In this document: positions 23,194 through 35,895 of the stretch, in pieces
How the letters are laid out: each line of letters starts with the position of its first letter
Numbering within the stretch: the first letter of the stretch is position 1
DNA from: Siphonodentalium dalli
Taxonomy: Eukaryota; Mollusca; Scaphopoda; Gadilida; Siphonodentaliidae
Assembly (NCBI GenBank): GCA_032622095.1
Contig: CP136065.1
Coordinates: 246,325,474-246,389,473, forward strand
Reading direction: 5' to 3'
Length of the DNA: 64,000 nt
Made by a program: the position numbers and the translations under genes
Notes under the pieces: model-generated
Database searches by the model: none
Seen by the model: only the letters and a program-made list of their open reading frames with translations
Told to the model about the DNA's origin: nothing

Positions 23194-23566
23194 ACCCTGT
23201 ACCAATGCATTCTCTTATATATGCGAGTCGACCATAGGTCGCCTCGCATATATAAGAGAAAGCATTGCCCTAACAAGTTTTTACAATTTTAATAATTATT
23301 TCTTGTATTCTTTAACAATTTATAATTTCACCCATACAGAGCCCCAGACAAACATGAGCAGACGACACTCTTCTATATGCTTCTATATATGTGTGGGGCT
23401 CCCTGCAGGGTACGTAATTGATGTTTTTTATTTTATGTCCTAAAAATTGTAATAAACATTTATTTTAAAAAAATGATCAAAAATTGTTAGGCCAATGCAT
23501 TCTCTTATATATGCGAGGCGACCTATAGTCGACTCGCATATATAAGAGAACGCATTGGCACAGGGT
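23194..23566. mobile_element. ACCCTG hairpin-pair element, second copy
   Basis: Same layout and spacer as 21635-22003 (one C-to-A in the first word, ACCCTGTACC). Flanking homology on the left only, so the copies were spread as part of a larger segment. Confidence 0.8.
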
Positions 23567-24853
23567 AAAAAAAAATCCTGTAAACTCAAATAACAAATTT
23601 CATTCATTCAGTTCAGACTTACTAAAGTTATCATCCGGAAATGAAAATTGAGTACAAATTCCAACAAAAAGGGCCACAACTCTGGTGAAATATGACAGGT
23701 GGAACCCACTTTTCGAACTTGACCTGTATTTTGTGCTGATAAACCCACATACCAAATTTCATTACGGTACATTCAGTTGAGACTATCTAAAGTTATCATC
23801 CGGAAACCAAAATTCAGACGGATGGACAGCCCAGTAACATAACACAGTATTAACAAAACGAGTGTATAAAAATACTTTAAAAATCATTTGCATTTGACAA
23901 AAATAGCAATGTTTTGATTCAGAAAATAAACAAACGCAATTATTTTCACTAACAAGATACAGGATGTGTTGAAAGCCACGAAAAGTCAAATTCCCATTTA
24001 TCATACAATGCTGCAATTGCAACCTTTTTGTTCGCGATCAATCTGTGGGATATTTTTAATATCTACGAAATAATTGTGGTACATTTTTTTCAAACACACA
24101 TAGAATTGAAATTGAACAGACCCGATTCAAATTTCAGATTTATTTCTATAATTGATAACTATTTTCAAACATGTGTTAAACACGTCATCTGCTAATTCAG
24201 TAACAAAATTTATCTAACATACTTTATGGGATGATTTTTAGGGAATAAATCACATGGAATCAACTAACTTTTAAAGACATCTGGACGGGTAATAAAAGCC
24301 ACCACCAATTGAAATTAATGTTATTATTAAACCCAGAGGTCTAAGAAATAGGAAATTGAATTTGCATGGCCTAAGTTGCAATAAGAAGGGACTATTGGAA
24401 ACTACATTTTACCAAGTTATTCCAATCAAATACACATTAACATAAATATTTCTATATTATTAGAATATTTTGACTAGATACTTATGTCTCACTAATTATA
24501 ACCCGAATTTTCCATTAAGAAGTATTTCCAACAAAAATAATTACTGCTATGAATATACGGTTTTAAAGCTCATAATGTCATGGAAGAAAATAATTTTGAC
24601 ACAAATAAACATTAATATAATCCAAACAAAAATAGAGATAAGTCAAACAGGGTCAAAACGATAAAATCAAAACAATATCACACCATTATAAATAAAAGCA
24701 CAAACAATTTATGATCATTTCTCATGATGCAAAGCACTGAATAAATTTAGCATCACTTATTGGTAGAGGCATTGTGATAAATTTTGCATTTGATATGTCT
24801 AAATCAAAACATAATACCTGGACAAGAATCATACCCGTGTCAGGTCCCACTTA

Positions 24854-25220
24854 GCCTGATTATAGTGTGCCTGCCATTTGCAGAATGAGGTCCCCAGAGG
24901 GTGAATTTAGTGACGCTATCCTGCATAGCGGGCTAGCATCACCAAATTCACCCTCAGGGTACCTCATTCTGCATGGCCTCATCTGCCATGGGAGACACAG
25001 ACTCAGATTTAAGTTCTCAAATGGTGATATAGAGAAACTAAACTAAAAAAGTAATAGAATCTATGTGAAGTAGTTTCTATAGAAATTCTCTTCCAGACAA
25101 GATGAGGCCCAGGCAGAATGAGGTCCCCAGAGGGTGAATTTGTTGATGATAGCCCGCTATGTGGGATAGCATCACTAAATTCACCCTCTGGGACCTCATT
25201 CTGCAAATGACAGGCATATT
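24854..25220. mobile_element. hairpin MITE of GAGGTCCCCAGAGGG family, in unit 0
   Basis: CCTGATTATAGTGTGCCTG start and AAATGACAGGCATA end; two hairpins around an AAACTAAACTAAAAAAG spacer. Confidence 0.75.
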
Positions 25221-25449
25221 TTTTTTAAATGCAGACATACCAATTTTTGCGAATAACAATAAATAAAACCAACGCATTAATATCTCAATTACACTCATTA
25301 TCCCAAGTTATTATGACCGATAGAACAGTTTGGTGACAAATCTTACATAAACTGAGCACCAAGGGGAATTTTGGTAAAAAAAAGTTGTTGATTGGGTTCA
25401 TAAAGCAAATAATTAAATTTATGTTTACAACAAAGTTCATGCTATTGGA

Positions 25450-25677
25450 CCCTTCATGATTGTAGCTGCACTAGTCCTGTGCCAGTGCATTCTCATATAT
25501 ATACGAGTCTCCCATGGGGAGCCTCACATATATAAGAGAATTCACTGGCTTGTAAATATTGTTAGGCCAATGTATTCTCTTATATATGCGAGGCTCCCTA
25601 TAGGAGACTCGCATATATAAGAGAATGCATTGGTACAGGGTTTTAGCAAAATTTCAGGAAGCTCTAGTCACGAAAGG
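25450..25677. mobile_element. hairpin MITE (CATGATGGGAG family), in unit 0
   Basis: CCCTTCATGATTGTAGCTGC to CTCTAGTCACGAAAGG; first hairpin CCAGTGC type, second CCAATGT type. TTAA flanks decayed. Truncated or complete copies recur at 29441-29631, 32112-32302 and 35125-35354. Confidence 0.72.
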
Positions 25678-26551
25678 CTAACTATAAAATGGATTATTCA
25701 GAATTTTTATGCCATGCGGGGGAATCATGAAGGGCATTTTCTCCCACCCCCCATGACCCTGACCTTTGTTATCTGGCATAGTCTGCAAGTTTATGACACC
25801 TTGCTGAATTTAGACGGCATCTTTGTGGCTGGTAGTCTATCTGCAATTCACTCAAACTTGACGTCATCAGGGTTGGCGAGAAGTATTTCCAACAAAAATA
25901 ATTACTGCTATGAATATAAGGTTTTAAAGCTCATAATGTCATGGAAGAAATCACTTTTGACACAAATAAACATTAATATTATCCAAACAAAAATAGAGAT
26001 AAGTCAAACAGGGTCAAAACGATAAAATCAAAACGATATCACACCATTATAAATAAAAGCACAAACAATTTATGATAATTTCTCATGATGCAAAGCACTG
26101 AATAAATTCATCATCACTTAAGCTGCTTTCACATACATGCGCTTAACGCATGTGTTTTACGGAAGCGTTAGGCTATACGGATGCGTTAGGCAGATGTGCG
26201 CGTAGAGCTTTCACATACCTCCGTTTACCTCTGCGCGTACGCATCTGTTTGTGGATGCGCGAAGAATTATTTGTATTTACATATTGTCCTTTCGCCATGG
26301 ATTCCCCCGGCGAAGAGGACGTTTAGCAATATAATTTGGCAATATATATGATATTGATATATTTAACAGAAATTCCGACATACCAAATGCTGATTTATGG
26401 TATAGTGAATATTGAATCTATATTGATGTTGACTTGAATTTATAGGACTCTTATAGCGTCAGTTAAAACAACTGATGAACCACCCTCCCCAAAATAAACA
26501 ACAAATACTATACACACTGTGTCACCCTGCCATCATGCATGCACTGAGAGC

Positions 26552-26746
26552 TTAATTGCCTTCATATTCTCCATGTCCCGAGTTCTTCATGTCGTTTATA
26601 ATAGTTTCCCATGAATTTTGGGACATCTGTGCATCGTGGTATCCAATATTTTTAGGATTGAAGAGGTGGTCATATTTCCGTACTGAATCTATAAATTCCT
26701 TGCCAAAACAAACGTCGTACCTATTCTTTTTAGGCATGGTATACAT
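26552..26746 (-). pseudogene. MADF (Myb/SANT-like) domain fragment of a Harbinger element
   Basis: 64 residues: MPKKNRYDVCFGKEFIDSV, then VRKYDHLFNPKNIGYHDAQM and SQNSWETIINDM. The spacing of FI-VRKY-LFNP-Y-D and the W-I-DM end fits the first half of a MADF domain (known pattern: LI-VR-hP-LYD, W--IA). PIF/Harbinger elements are known to carry a Myb-like DNA-binding protein besides the transposase, which agrees with the TTA-flanked ends. The domain stops after about half its usual length, so this is a remnant or a single exon. Confidence 0.6.
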
Positions 26747-26869
26747 ATGCTTCTAAATGCGAGACTGCTAGCAATGAAAGTATCAATGACACTGTAGCTC
26801 AACTTGGAAAGGGAATAATTTCATGTGTTAAAGTCAATGGAGTGATTAGGAATGTGGAAAGTTGAAAGG

Positions 26870-28400
26870 CCTAGTTATGCAAAGAGTACAATCTAAGATG
26901 GCCGCTGGCGGCCATGTTTTTTTGCCGAATGACCCCAAAAAGACTTGTTCCCATTTACATGTCATTATTAACATCCAGTACAAATTTCATGATGATCTGA
27001 CAAAAGATACGACCTGTAGCCTGTGTCAAAGGATTTAGTCATGCAAAGAGTAAAATCCAAGATGGCTGCTGGCAGCCATGTTTTTTGGCCAAATGACCCC
27101 AAAATGACTAATTCCCATCTACATGTCATTGTTAACATCCGTAACAAATTTCATGAAGATCTGACCAAAGCTATGACCTGTAGCCCGTGCCAAAGGATTT
27201 AGTCATACAAAGAGTAAAATCCAAGATGGCTGCTGGTGGCCATGGTTTTTGGCCGAACAACCCCAAAATGACTAGTTCCCATCTACATGTCAATATTAAC
27301 AACCATGACAAATTTCATGATGATCAGACGAGCAGTATGACCTATAGCCCGCGCCAATGGATTGAATTTTGAAATCCAAAATGGCCGCTGGTGGCCATGT
27401 TTTTTTGCCGAATGACCCCAAAATAACTCGTTCCCATCTACATGACAATGTCAACATTCATGACAAATATCATGAAGATCGGACCAAAGGTACGACCTGT
27501 AGCCCCGCGCCAAAGGATTTAGTCATACAAAGAGTAAAATATAAGATGGCTGCTGGCGGCCAGGTTTTTTGGCCGAATGACCCCAAAACGACTCGTTCCC
27601 ATCTACATGTCATTGTTAACATCCATGACAAATTTCATGAAGATCTGACCAAAGCTACGACCTGTAGGCCGCCGCGCCAAAGGATTTAGTCATGCATATA
27701 GTAAAATCCAAGATGGCTGCTGGCGGCCATGTTTTTTGGGCAAATGACCCCAAAATGACTCATTCCCATCTACATGTCATTGTTAACATCCATGACAAAT
27801 TTCATGAAGATCTGACCAAAGCTACGACCTGTAGCCAGCGCCAAAGGATTTAGTCATGCAAAGAGTAAAATCCAAGATGGCTCCTTGCGGCCATGTTTTT
27901 TAGCCGAATGACCCCAAAATGACTCGTTCCCATCTACATGTCATTTTTAACATCCATGACAAATTTCATGAAGATCTGACCAAAGCTACGACCAGTAGCC
28001 CGTGCCAAAGGATTTAGTCATGCAAAGAGTAAAATCTAAGATGGCTGCTGGCGGCCATGTTTTTTGGCCGAATGACCCCAAAATGACTCGTTCCCATCTA
28101 CATGTCAATATTAACACCCATGACAAATTTCATGATGATCAGACAAGCAGTATGACCTGTAGCCCGCGCCAATGGATTGAATTTTGAAATCCAAAATGGC
28201 CACTGGTGGCCATGTTTTTTGGCCGAATGACCCCAAAATGACTGGTTCCAATCTACATGTCATTGTTAACATCCATGACAAATTTCATGAAGATCTGAAC
28301 AAAGCTACGACCTGTAGCCTGCGGGAAAGGAAATTGTTGACAGACACACGGACGACAATCCATGGCAATAGCTCAAACTTACAAAGTAAGTTGAGCTAAA
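26870..28400. repeat. ~163-bp tandem array (AAGATGGCTGCTGGCGGCCA), nine units
   Basis: Units at about 26895, 27060, 27223, 27379, 27543, 27709, 27873, 28038 and 28193, with GACCCCAAAATGACTCGTTC and CATGACAAATTTCATGAAG in each. Units four and nine share a shorter variant opening (ATTGAATTTTGAAATCC). Frames such as KSKMAAGGHVFWPNDPKM span the units but break between them; not a gene. Confidence 0.9.
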
Positions 28401-28912
28401 AATGCTAACTTCCCACAAAACCATGGCATTCTATGTCATTTAATGTATATTTTGACCTATAACTGCCATCACAATTATTTAATTCTTGTTTAATTTGACC
28501 CAAGAATAGATAATATGGTGCCAGCTATCATACGCCCCTGCACATAATAGCATTCTCATTCGTAAATACCACAAAATATCTGCGGTATATCCCATGATTA
28601 TGACATCGCACCGAATACCCCTGTCCGCCTGTGCGCAAAGCAGATAGGTTTTCGGTCTCGGAGCGAAAAGTTGTTCGCGCACGCACGCGCGCGCATTTTG
28701 CGGATGGTATGTGAAAGCACCAGTGATAACATTGGAGACCGAAACGATGCGCATACGGATGCGCGTATGGATGCGTAAAACGCATGCGTTAAGCGCATGT
28801 ATGTGAAAGCAGCTTTAGTGGTAAAGGCATTGTGATAAATTTTGCATTTGATATGTCTAAATCAAAACATAATACCTGGACAAGAATCATACCCGTGTCA
28901 GGTCCGACTTAG

Positions 28913-29246
28913 TCTGATTATAGTGTGCCTGCCATTTGCAGAATGAGGTCCCCAGAGGGTGAATTTAGTGACGCTATCCTGCATAGTGGGCTAGCATCAC
29001 CAAATTCACCCTCTGGGTACCTCATTCTGCATGGCCTCATCTGCCTTGGGAGACATAGACTCAGATTTAAGTTCTCAAATGGTGAATATTGTGATATAGA
29101 GAAACTAAACTAAAAAAGTAATAGAATCTATGTGAAGTAGTTTCTATAGAAATTCTCTTCCAGACAAGATGAGGCCCAGGCAGAATGAGGTCCCAAGAGG
29201 GTGAATTTGTTGATGATAGCCCGCTATGCGGGATAGCATCACTAAA
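28913..29246. mobile_element. hairpin MITE of GAGGTCCCCAGAGGG family, in unit 1
   Basis: Same element as 24854-25220, but the right end is deleted (CACTAAATAAATAAAACC). Confidence 0.72.
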
Positions 29247-29440
29247 TAAATAAAACCAACGCATTAATATCTCAATTACACTCATTTTCCCAAGTTATTA
29301 TGACCGACAGAACAGTTTGGTGAGAAATCTTACATAAACTGAACACCAAGGGGAATTTTGGTAAAAAAAGTTGTTGATTGGGTTCATAAAGCAAATAATT
29401 AAATTTATGTTTGCAACAAAGTTCATGCTATTGAACCCTT

Positions 29441-29631
29441 CATGATGGTAGCTGCACTAGTCCTGTGCCAGTGCATTCTCTTATACATGTATATACGAGT
29501 CTCCCATGTGGAGCCTCACATATATAAGAGAATTCAAGGGCTTGTAAATATTGTTAGGCCAATGTATTCTCTTATATATGCGAGGCTCCCTATAGGAGAC
29601 TCACATATATAAGAGAATGCATTGGTACAGG
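29441..29631. mobile_element. truncated hairpin MITE at unit junction
   Basis: Left half as in 25450-25677; stops at GGTACAGG where the next unit begins. Confidence 0.72.
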
Positions 29632-30183
29632 CCACAACTCTGGTGAAATATGACAGGTGGAACCCACTTTTCGAACTTGACCTGTATTTTGTGCTGATAA
29701 ACCCACATACCAAATTTCATTACATTCAGTTGAGACTATCTAAAGTTATCATCCGGAAGCCAAAATTCAGACGGATGGACAGCCCAGTAACATAACACAC
29801 CCCGTATTAACAAAACGAGTGTATAAAAATACTTTAAAAATCATTTGCATTTGACGAAAATAGCAATGTTTTGATTCAGAAAATAAACAAACACAATTAT
29901 TTTCACTAACAAGATACATGATGTGTTGAAAGCCACGAAAAGTCAAATTCCCATTTATCATACAATCCCGCAATTGCAACCTTTTTGTTCGCGATCAATC
30001 TGTGGGATATTTTTAATATCTACGAAATAATTGTGGTACATTTTTTTCAAACACACATAGAATTGAAATTGAACAGATCCGATTCAAATTTCAGATTTAT
30101 TTCTATAATTGGTAACTATTTTCAAACATGTGTTAAACACGTCATCTGCAAACTCAGTAACAAAATTTATCTAACATACTTTA

Positions 30184-30880
30184 GGCCAAAAAAAAAAAGT
30201 GTTTTGGTTCTCGGGCAATTTTTTTTTCAAATCAATGAGGGAGGGAGGGTTTTATTTTTATTTTTTATTTTTTTCTGCGCATAGTAAGCATGGAGACAAA
30301 GATACCTTCCTCTGTCTAGTAATAACCAGAAAGGTAGAGGGAACTGTTATGCATATAAACTCATTTAGTCTTATATAAAAATTACATTGTACTACCAATG
30401 TATGACTGGGATTACCTAACAATATATTATGCCCCTGACATTAACTACTGTTATTGTTGTCTAAAAACTGATACCTCCCCATTCTAATATGTGATCCTGA
30501 ATTTAGTCCTGTGCCTTTCAATTGTATAAAGTTACAATTAGTGTAAGTTGTTCACAATGACTAATTGTAAGAAGAGCATGAGGATCAGCTAATCATTTTC
30601 TTAATTGTAGTCAATGACTACTACTACTAGTCATCTACTTCATGTTGTAAGCCTGCAAGTCACTTTTTAACACATTACATGTTAGAGCTCAATACACACT
30701 AATATTCAACACATATCTGCTATGGACATGTTGATAAAATCCCCAAAAAAAAAAAACAAAAAAAAAATTTGTAAGTTTTTTTTGTCATAACATCAGGCAT
30801 TGCAATAAAAAGGCCTAATGCGGCCCTTTTTATTCACAATGCGGCGGGGCCTGAGAACCAAAACCTTCTTTTTTTTGGCC
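30184..30880. mobile_element. Harbinger-like MITE in unit 2 (filled site)
   Basis: Ends GGCCAAAAAAAAAAAGTG (with GGTTCTCGGGC inside) and the inverse (GCCTGAGAACCAAAAC ... GGCC). TTA on both sides. Unit 0 shows the empty site as CATACTTTATGGGATG (24219-24234), so the insertion and its 3-bp duplication are seen directly. Non-coding. Confidence 0.9.
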
Positions 30881-31513
30881 TTATGGGATGATTTTTAGGG
30901 AATAAATCACATGGAATCAACTAACTTTTAAAGACATCTGGACGGGTAATAAACGCCACCATCAATTGAAATTAATTTTATTATTAAACCCAGAGGTCTA
31001 AGAAATAGGAAATTGAATTTGCATGGCCTAAGTTGTCAATAAGAAGGGACTATTGGAAACTACATCTTTACCAAGTTATTCCAATCGAATACACATTAAC
31101 ATAAATATTTCTGTATTATTAGAATATTTTGACTAGATACTTATGTTTCACTAATTATAACCAGAATTTTCCATCAAGAAGTATTTCCAACAAAAATAAT
31201 TACTGCTATGAATATAAGGTTTTAAAGCTCATAATGTCATGGAAGAAAACAATTTTGACACAAATAAACATTAATATAATCCAAACAAAAATAGAGATAA
31301 GTCAAACAGGGTCAAAACGATAAAATCAAAACTATATCACACCATTATAAATAAAAGCACAAACAATTTATGATCATTTCTCATGATGCAAAGCACTGAA
31401 TAAATTCAGCATCACTTATTGGTAGAGGCATTGTGATAAATTTTGCATTTGATATGTCTAAATCAAAACATAATACCTGGACAAGAATCATACCCGTGTC
31501 AGGTCTCACTTAG

Positions 31514-31880
31514 CCTGATTATAGTGTGCCTGCCATTTGCAGAATGAGGTCCCCAGAGGGTGAATTTAGTGACGCTATCCTGCATAGCGGGCTAGCATCA
31601 CCAAATTCACCCTCAGGGTACCTCATTCTGCATGGCCTCATCTGCCATGGGAGACACAGACTCAGATTTAAGTTCTCAAATGGTGATATAGAGAAACTAA
31701 ACTAAAAAAGTAATAGAATCTATGTGAAGAAGTTTCTATAGAAATTCTCTTGCAGACAAGACGAGGCCCAGGCAGAATGAGGTCCCCAGAGGGTGAATTT
31801 GTTGATGATAGCCCGCTATGTGGGATAGCATCACTAAATTCACCCTCTGGGACCTCATTCTGCAAATGACAGGCATATTT
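31514..31880. mobile_element. hairpin MITE of GAGGTCCCCAGAGGG family, in unit 2
   Basis: Near-identical to 24854-25220. Confidence 0.75.
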
Positions 31881-32111
31881 TTTTTAAACGCAGACATACC
31901 AATTTTTGCGAATAACAATAAATAAAACCAACGCATTAATATCTCAATTACACTCATTTTCCCATGTTATTATGACAGAACAGTTTGGTGAGAAATATTA
32001 CATAAACTGAGCACCAAGGGGAATTTTGGTAAAAAAAAGAGTTGTTGATTGGGTTCATAAAGCAAATAATTAAATTTATGTTTGCAACAAAGTTCATGCT
32101 ATTGGACCCTT

Positions 32112-32302
32112 CATGATGGTAGCTGCACTAGTCCTGTGCCAGTGCATTCTCTTATACATGTATATACGAGTCTCCCATGTGGAGCCTCACATATATAAGA
32201 GAATTCAAGGGCTTGTAAATATTGTTAGGCCAATGTATTCTCTTATATATGCGAGGCTCCCTATAGGAGACTCACATATATAAGAGAATGCATTGGTACA
32301 GG
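32112..32302. mobile_element. truncated hairpin MITE at unit junction
   Basis: Same truncation and same CATGTATATACGAG variant as 29441-29631, showing that the junction was copied with the unit. Confidence 0.72.
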
Positions 32303-32854
32303 CCACAACTCTGGTGAAATATGACAGGTGGAACCCACTTTTCGAACTTGACCTGTATTTTGTGCTGATAAACCCACATACCAAATTTCATTACATTCAG
32401 TTGAGACTATCTAAAGTTATCATCCGGAAGCCAAAATTCAGACGGATGGACAGCCCAGTAACATAACACACCCCGTATTAACAAAACGAGTGTATAAAAA
32501 TACTTTAAAAATCATTTGCATTTGACGAAAATAGCAATGTTTTGATTCAGAAAATAAACAAACACAATTATTTTCACTAACAAGATACATGATGTGTTGA
32601 AAGCCACGAAAAGTCAAATTCCCATTTATCATACAATCCCGCAATTGCAACCTTTTTGTTCGCGATCAATCTGTGGGATATTTTTAATATCTACGAAATA
32701 ATTGTGGTACATTTTTTTCAAACACACATAGAATTGAAATTGAACAGATCCGATTCAAATTTCAGATTTATTTCTATAATTGGTAACTATTTTCAAACAT
32801 GTGTTAAACACGTCATCTGCAAACTCAGTAACAAAATTTATCTAACATACTTTA

Positions 32855-33542
32855 GGCCAAAAAAAAAAAAGTGTTTTCGTTCTCGGGCAATTTTTTTTCA
32901 AATCAATGAGGGAGGGAGGGTTTTATTTTTATTTTTTTCTGCGCATAGTAAGCATGGACAAAGATACCTTCCTCTGTCTAGTAATAACCAGAAAGGTAGA
33001 GGGAACTGTTATGCATATAAACTCATTTAGTCTTATATAAAAATGACATTGTACTACCAGTGTATGACTGGGATTACCTAACAATATATTATGCCCCTGA
33101 CATTAACTACTGTTATTGTTGTCTAAAAACTGATACCTCCCCATTCTAATATGTGATCCTGAATTTAGTCCTGTGCCTTTCAATTGTATAAAGTTACAAT
33201 TAGTGTAAGTTGTTCACAATGACTAATTGTAAGAAGAGCATGAGGATCAGCTAACCATTTTCTTAATTGTAGTCAATGACTACTACTACTAGTCATCTAC
33301 TTCATGTTGTAAGCCTGCAAGTCACTTTTTAACACATTACATGTTAGAGCTCAATGCACACTAATATTCAACACATATCTGCTATGGACATGTTGATAAA
33401 ATCCCCCAAAAAAACAAACAAAACAAAAATTTGTAAGTTTTTTTTGTCATAACATCAGGCATTGCAATAAAAAGGCCTAATGCGGCCCTTTTTATTCACA
33501 ATGCGGCGGGGCCTGAGAACCAAAACCTTTTTTTTTTTGGCC
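32855..33542. mobile_element. Harbinger-like MITE in unit 3 (filled site)
   Basis: Same insertion as 30184-30880, same site and TTA flanks; small length differences in A/T runs only. Confidence 0.9.
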
Positions 33543-34175
33543 TTATGGGATGATTTTTAGGGAATAAATCACATGGAATCAACTAACTTTTAAAGACATC
33601 TGGACGGGTAATAAACGCCACCATCAATTGAAATTAATTTTATTATTAAACCCAGAGGTCTAAGAAATAGGAAATTGAATTTGCATGGCCTAAGTTGTCA
33701 ATAAGAAGGGACTATTGGAAACTACATCTTTACCAAGTTATTCCAATCGAATACACATTAACATAAATATTTCTGTATTATTAGAATATTTTGACTAGAT
33801 ACTTATGTTTCACTAATTATAACCAGAATTTTCCATCAAGAAGTATTTCCAACAAAAATAATTACTGCTATGAATATAAGGTTTTAAAGCTCATAATGTC
33901 ATGGAAGAAAACAATTTTGACACAAATAAACATTAATATAATCCAAACAAAAATAGAGATAAGTCAAACAGGGTCAAAACGATAAAATCAAAACTATATC
34001 ACACCATTATAAATAAAAGCACAAACAATTTATGATCATTTCTCATGATGCAAAGCACTGAATAAATTCAGCATCACTTAGTGGTAGAGGCATTGTGATA
34101 AATTTTGCATTTGATATGTCTAAATCAAAACATAATACCTGGACAAGAATCATACCTGTGTCAGGTCTCACTTAG

Positions 34176-34550
34176 CCTGATTATAGTGTGCCTGCTATTT
34201 GCAGAATGAGGTCCCCAGAGGGTGAATTTAGTGACGCGATCCTGCATAGTGGGCTAGCATCACCAAATTCACCCTCTGGGTACCTCATTCTGCATGGCCT
34301 CATCTGCCATGGGAGACATAGACTCAGATTTAAGTTCTCAAATGGTGAATATTGCGATATAGAGAAACTAAACTAAAACAGTAATAGAATCTATGTGAAG
34401 AAGTTTCTATAGAAATTCTCTTCCAGAGAAGATGAGGCCCAGGCAGAATGAGGTCCCAGGAGGGTGAATTTGGTGATGCTAGCCCGCTATGCGGGATAGC
34501 ATCACTAAATTCACCCTCTGGGACCTCATTCTGAAAATGACAGGCATATT
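34176..34550. mobile_element. hairpin MITE of GAGGTCCCCAGAGGG family, in unit 3
   Basis: Most complete of the four unit copies, with the tip GCCCGCTATGCGGGATAG. Confidence 0.75.
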
Positions 34551-34621
34551 AAAAAAAAATGCAGACGTACCAAATTTTGCGAATAACAATAAATAAAACC
34601 AACGCATTAATATCTCAATTA

Positions 34622-34965
34622 GTGCCACCCCAGACGCTGCGATTAAAAAAGTAAGTGGGGGAAATCGCAGGTGGATAAAAGTGGCTTGCCCGCAGACGCT
34701 ACGGTGCTGCGATGTCTGCAGCTACGATTTCATCCACGTGATCGAGCACATGCTAGCATGTAAATTGTGAGACCAGTGCGACCATGGTCATGTGACAGCT
34801 ACGATCACGCGCATTGCCAAGATCACGCCATGATTTTCCTGGTAAAAATCAAACATTGCTTGATCGTTATGATATGGCTGCGATATTGTCGTGGTCATGC
34901 ACAATGGATGCTCCACCTGTGATTTTCCCCACTTACGATTTTAATCGCAGCGTCTGCGGTGGCAC
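34622..34965. mobile_element. TTA-flanked TIR MITE in unit 3 only
   Basis: Ends GTGCCACCCCAGACGCTGCG and, inverted, GTGCCACCGCAGACGCTGCG, flanked by TTA. Units 0, 1 and 2 show the empty site CTCAATTACACTCATT. 344 bp, non-coding; probably Harbinger-like. Younger than the duplication of the units. Confidence 0.9.
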
Positions 34966-35124
34966 TTACACTCATTATCCCATGTTATTATGACCGACAG
35001 AACAGTTTGGTGAGAAGTCTTACATAAACTGAACACCAAGGGGAATTTTGGTGAAAAAAGTTTTTGATTGGGTTCATAAAGCAAATAATTAAATTGATGT
35101 TTGCAACAAAGTTCATGCTATTGG

Positions 35125-35354
35125 ACCTTTCATGATGGGAGCTGTACTAGTCCTGTGCCAGTGCATTCTCTTATATATACGAGTCTCCCATGGGGAGCCT
35201 CGCATATACAAGAGAATGCACTGGCTTGTAAATATTGTTAAGCCAATGTATTCTCTTATATATGTGAGGCTCCCTATAGGAGACTCGCATATATAAGAGA
35301 ATGCATTGGCACATGGTTTTCACAAAATTTCAGGAAGCTCCAGTCACGAAAGGG
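35125..35354. mobile_element. hairpin MITE (CATGATGGGAG family), in unit 3
   Basis: CCTTTCATGATGGGAGCTG to CTCCAGTCACGAAAGGG; both hairpins complete (CCAGTGC and CCAATGT types). Confidence 0.75.
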
Positions 35355-35895
35355 CTAATTATAAAATGGATTATTCATAATTTTTATGCCATGCAGGGGA
35401 ATCATGAAGGGCATTTTCTCCCTCACCCATGACCCTGACCTTCGTTATCTGGCATAGTCTGCAAGTTTATGACAACCTTGCTGAATTTAGAAGGCATCTT
35501 TGTGGCTGGTAGACTATCTGCAAATCACTCAAACTTGAAGTTATCAGGGTTGGTAGGCATGACGACATGTGGCTGGTAGAATATCTGCAACTCACTCAAA
35601 CTTGACGTCATCAGGGTTGGCGGGCACGACAACATTGAATATTTTTTGTAGATATATGGTACCACCATCTGCAACAAAGATATCATTTGTCAAGTTATTT
35701 AACTGAATTTAGAAATTGCTTGGTGCCAAGGTTGTTTGAAAACGAGGTAGGTTTATGTCAAGCAGCTGTATACGATTTCGACGGTTGGAAGAGGTCTGAA
35801 AAATAGCAAAATAAGTATCTGGGGAACATAAATAACACGAGTTTCGTCTTCAATGCAGGCCAACTCTGTGTTTGCCAATAAGAAAACATCCTGAT
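35355..35895. other. array tail, no gene
   Basis: 35355-35620 matches 25680-25875. It contains a ~70-bp direct duplication (GTGGCTGGTAGACTATCTGC at 35510, GTGGCTGGTAGAATATCTGC at 35570). The remainder is unrecognised. Confidence 0.6.

Larger units (their letters stand above)
26121..28814. mobile_element. PIF/Harbinger-like transposon remnant
   Basis: Ends AGCTGCTTTCACATACATGC and its inverse, flanked by TTA on both sides (26118-26120, 28815-28817). The empty site is visible in other units as GCATCACTTAGTGGTAGAGG (34075-34094). Subterminal GCGCATACGGATGCG-type repeats lie near both ends. Carries a MADF-domain fragment and a 163-bp tandem array; no DDE transposase frame is left. Confidence 0.85.
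23672..35354. repeat. tandem array of a ~2.67-kb segment (three to four units)
   Basis: Units begin CCACAACTCTGGTGAAATAT at 23674, 29632 and 32303; the last two are 2671 bp apart and nearly identical. A further partial unit (25876-26120 plus 28815-29631) is split by a Harbinger-like element. Units one to three end in TACAG(G) of a hairpin MITE, joined to GCCACAACTC at a GG microhomology. Small reading frames recurring in each unit (for example MTRYLC..., MQLRDC...) have no family match and are repeat by-products. Confidence 0.9.

Noticed and set aside
27187-28399. Frames KSKMAAGGHVFWPNDPKM in the 163-bp array as a possible protein family
   Set aside because: Units differ in length (about 155-166 bp), so frames shift between units; similar arrays are common diffuse repeats in marine invertebrates.
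28479-28798. Overlapping minus-strand frames near the right end of the Harbinger-like element
   Set aside because: They lie in GC-rich subterminal repeats, overlap in all three frames and resemble no transposase.
23783-33030. Small frames MQLRDCMINGN..., MFAINLWDIFNIYEI... and MTRYLCFTNYN... repeated in several units
   Set aside because: They recur only because the 2.67-kb segment is duplicated; no family match, no splice context, and changes between units are not biased to silent sites as far as can be seen by eye.
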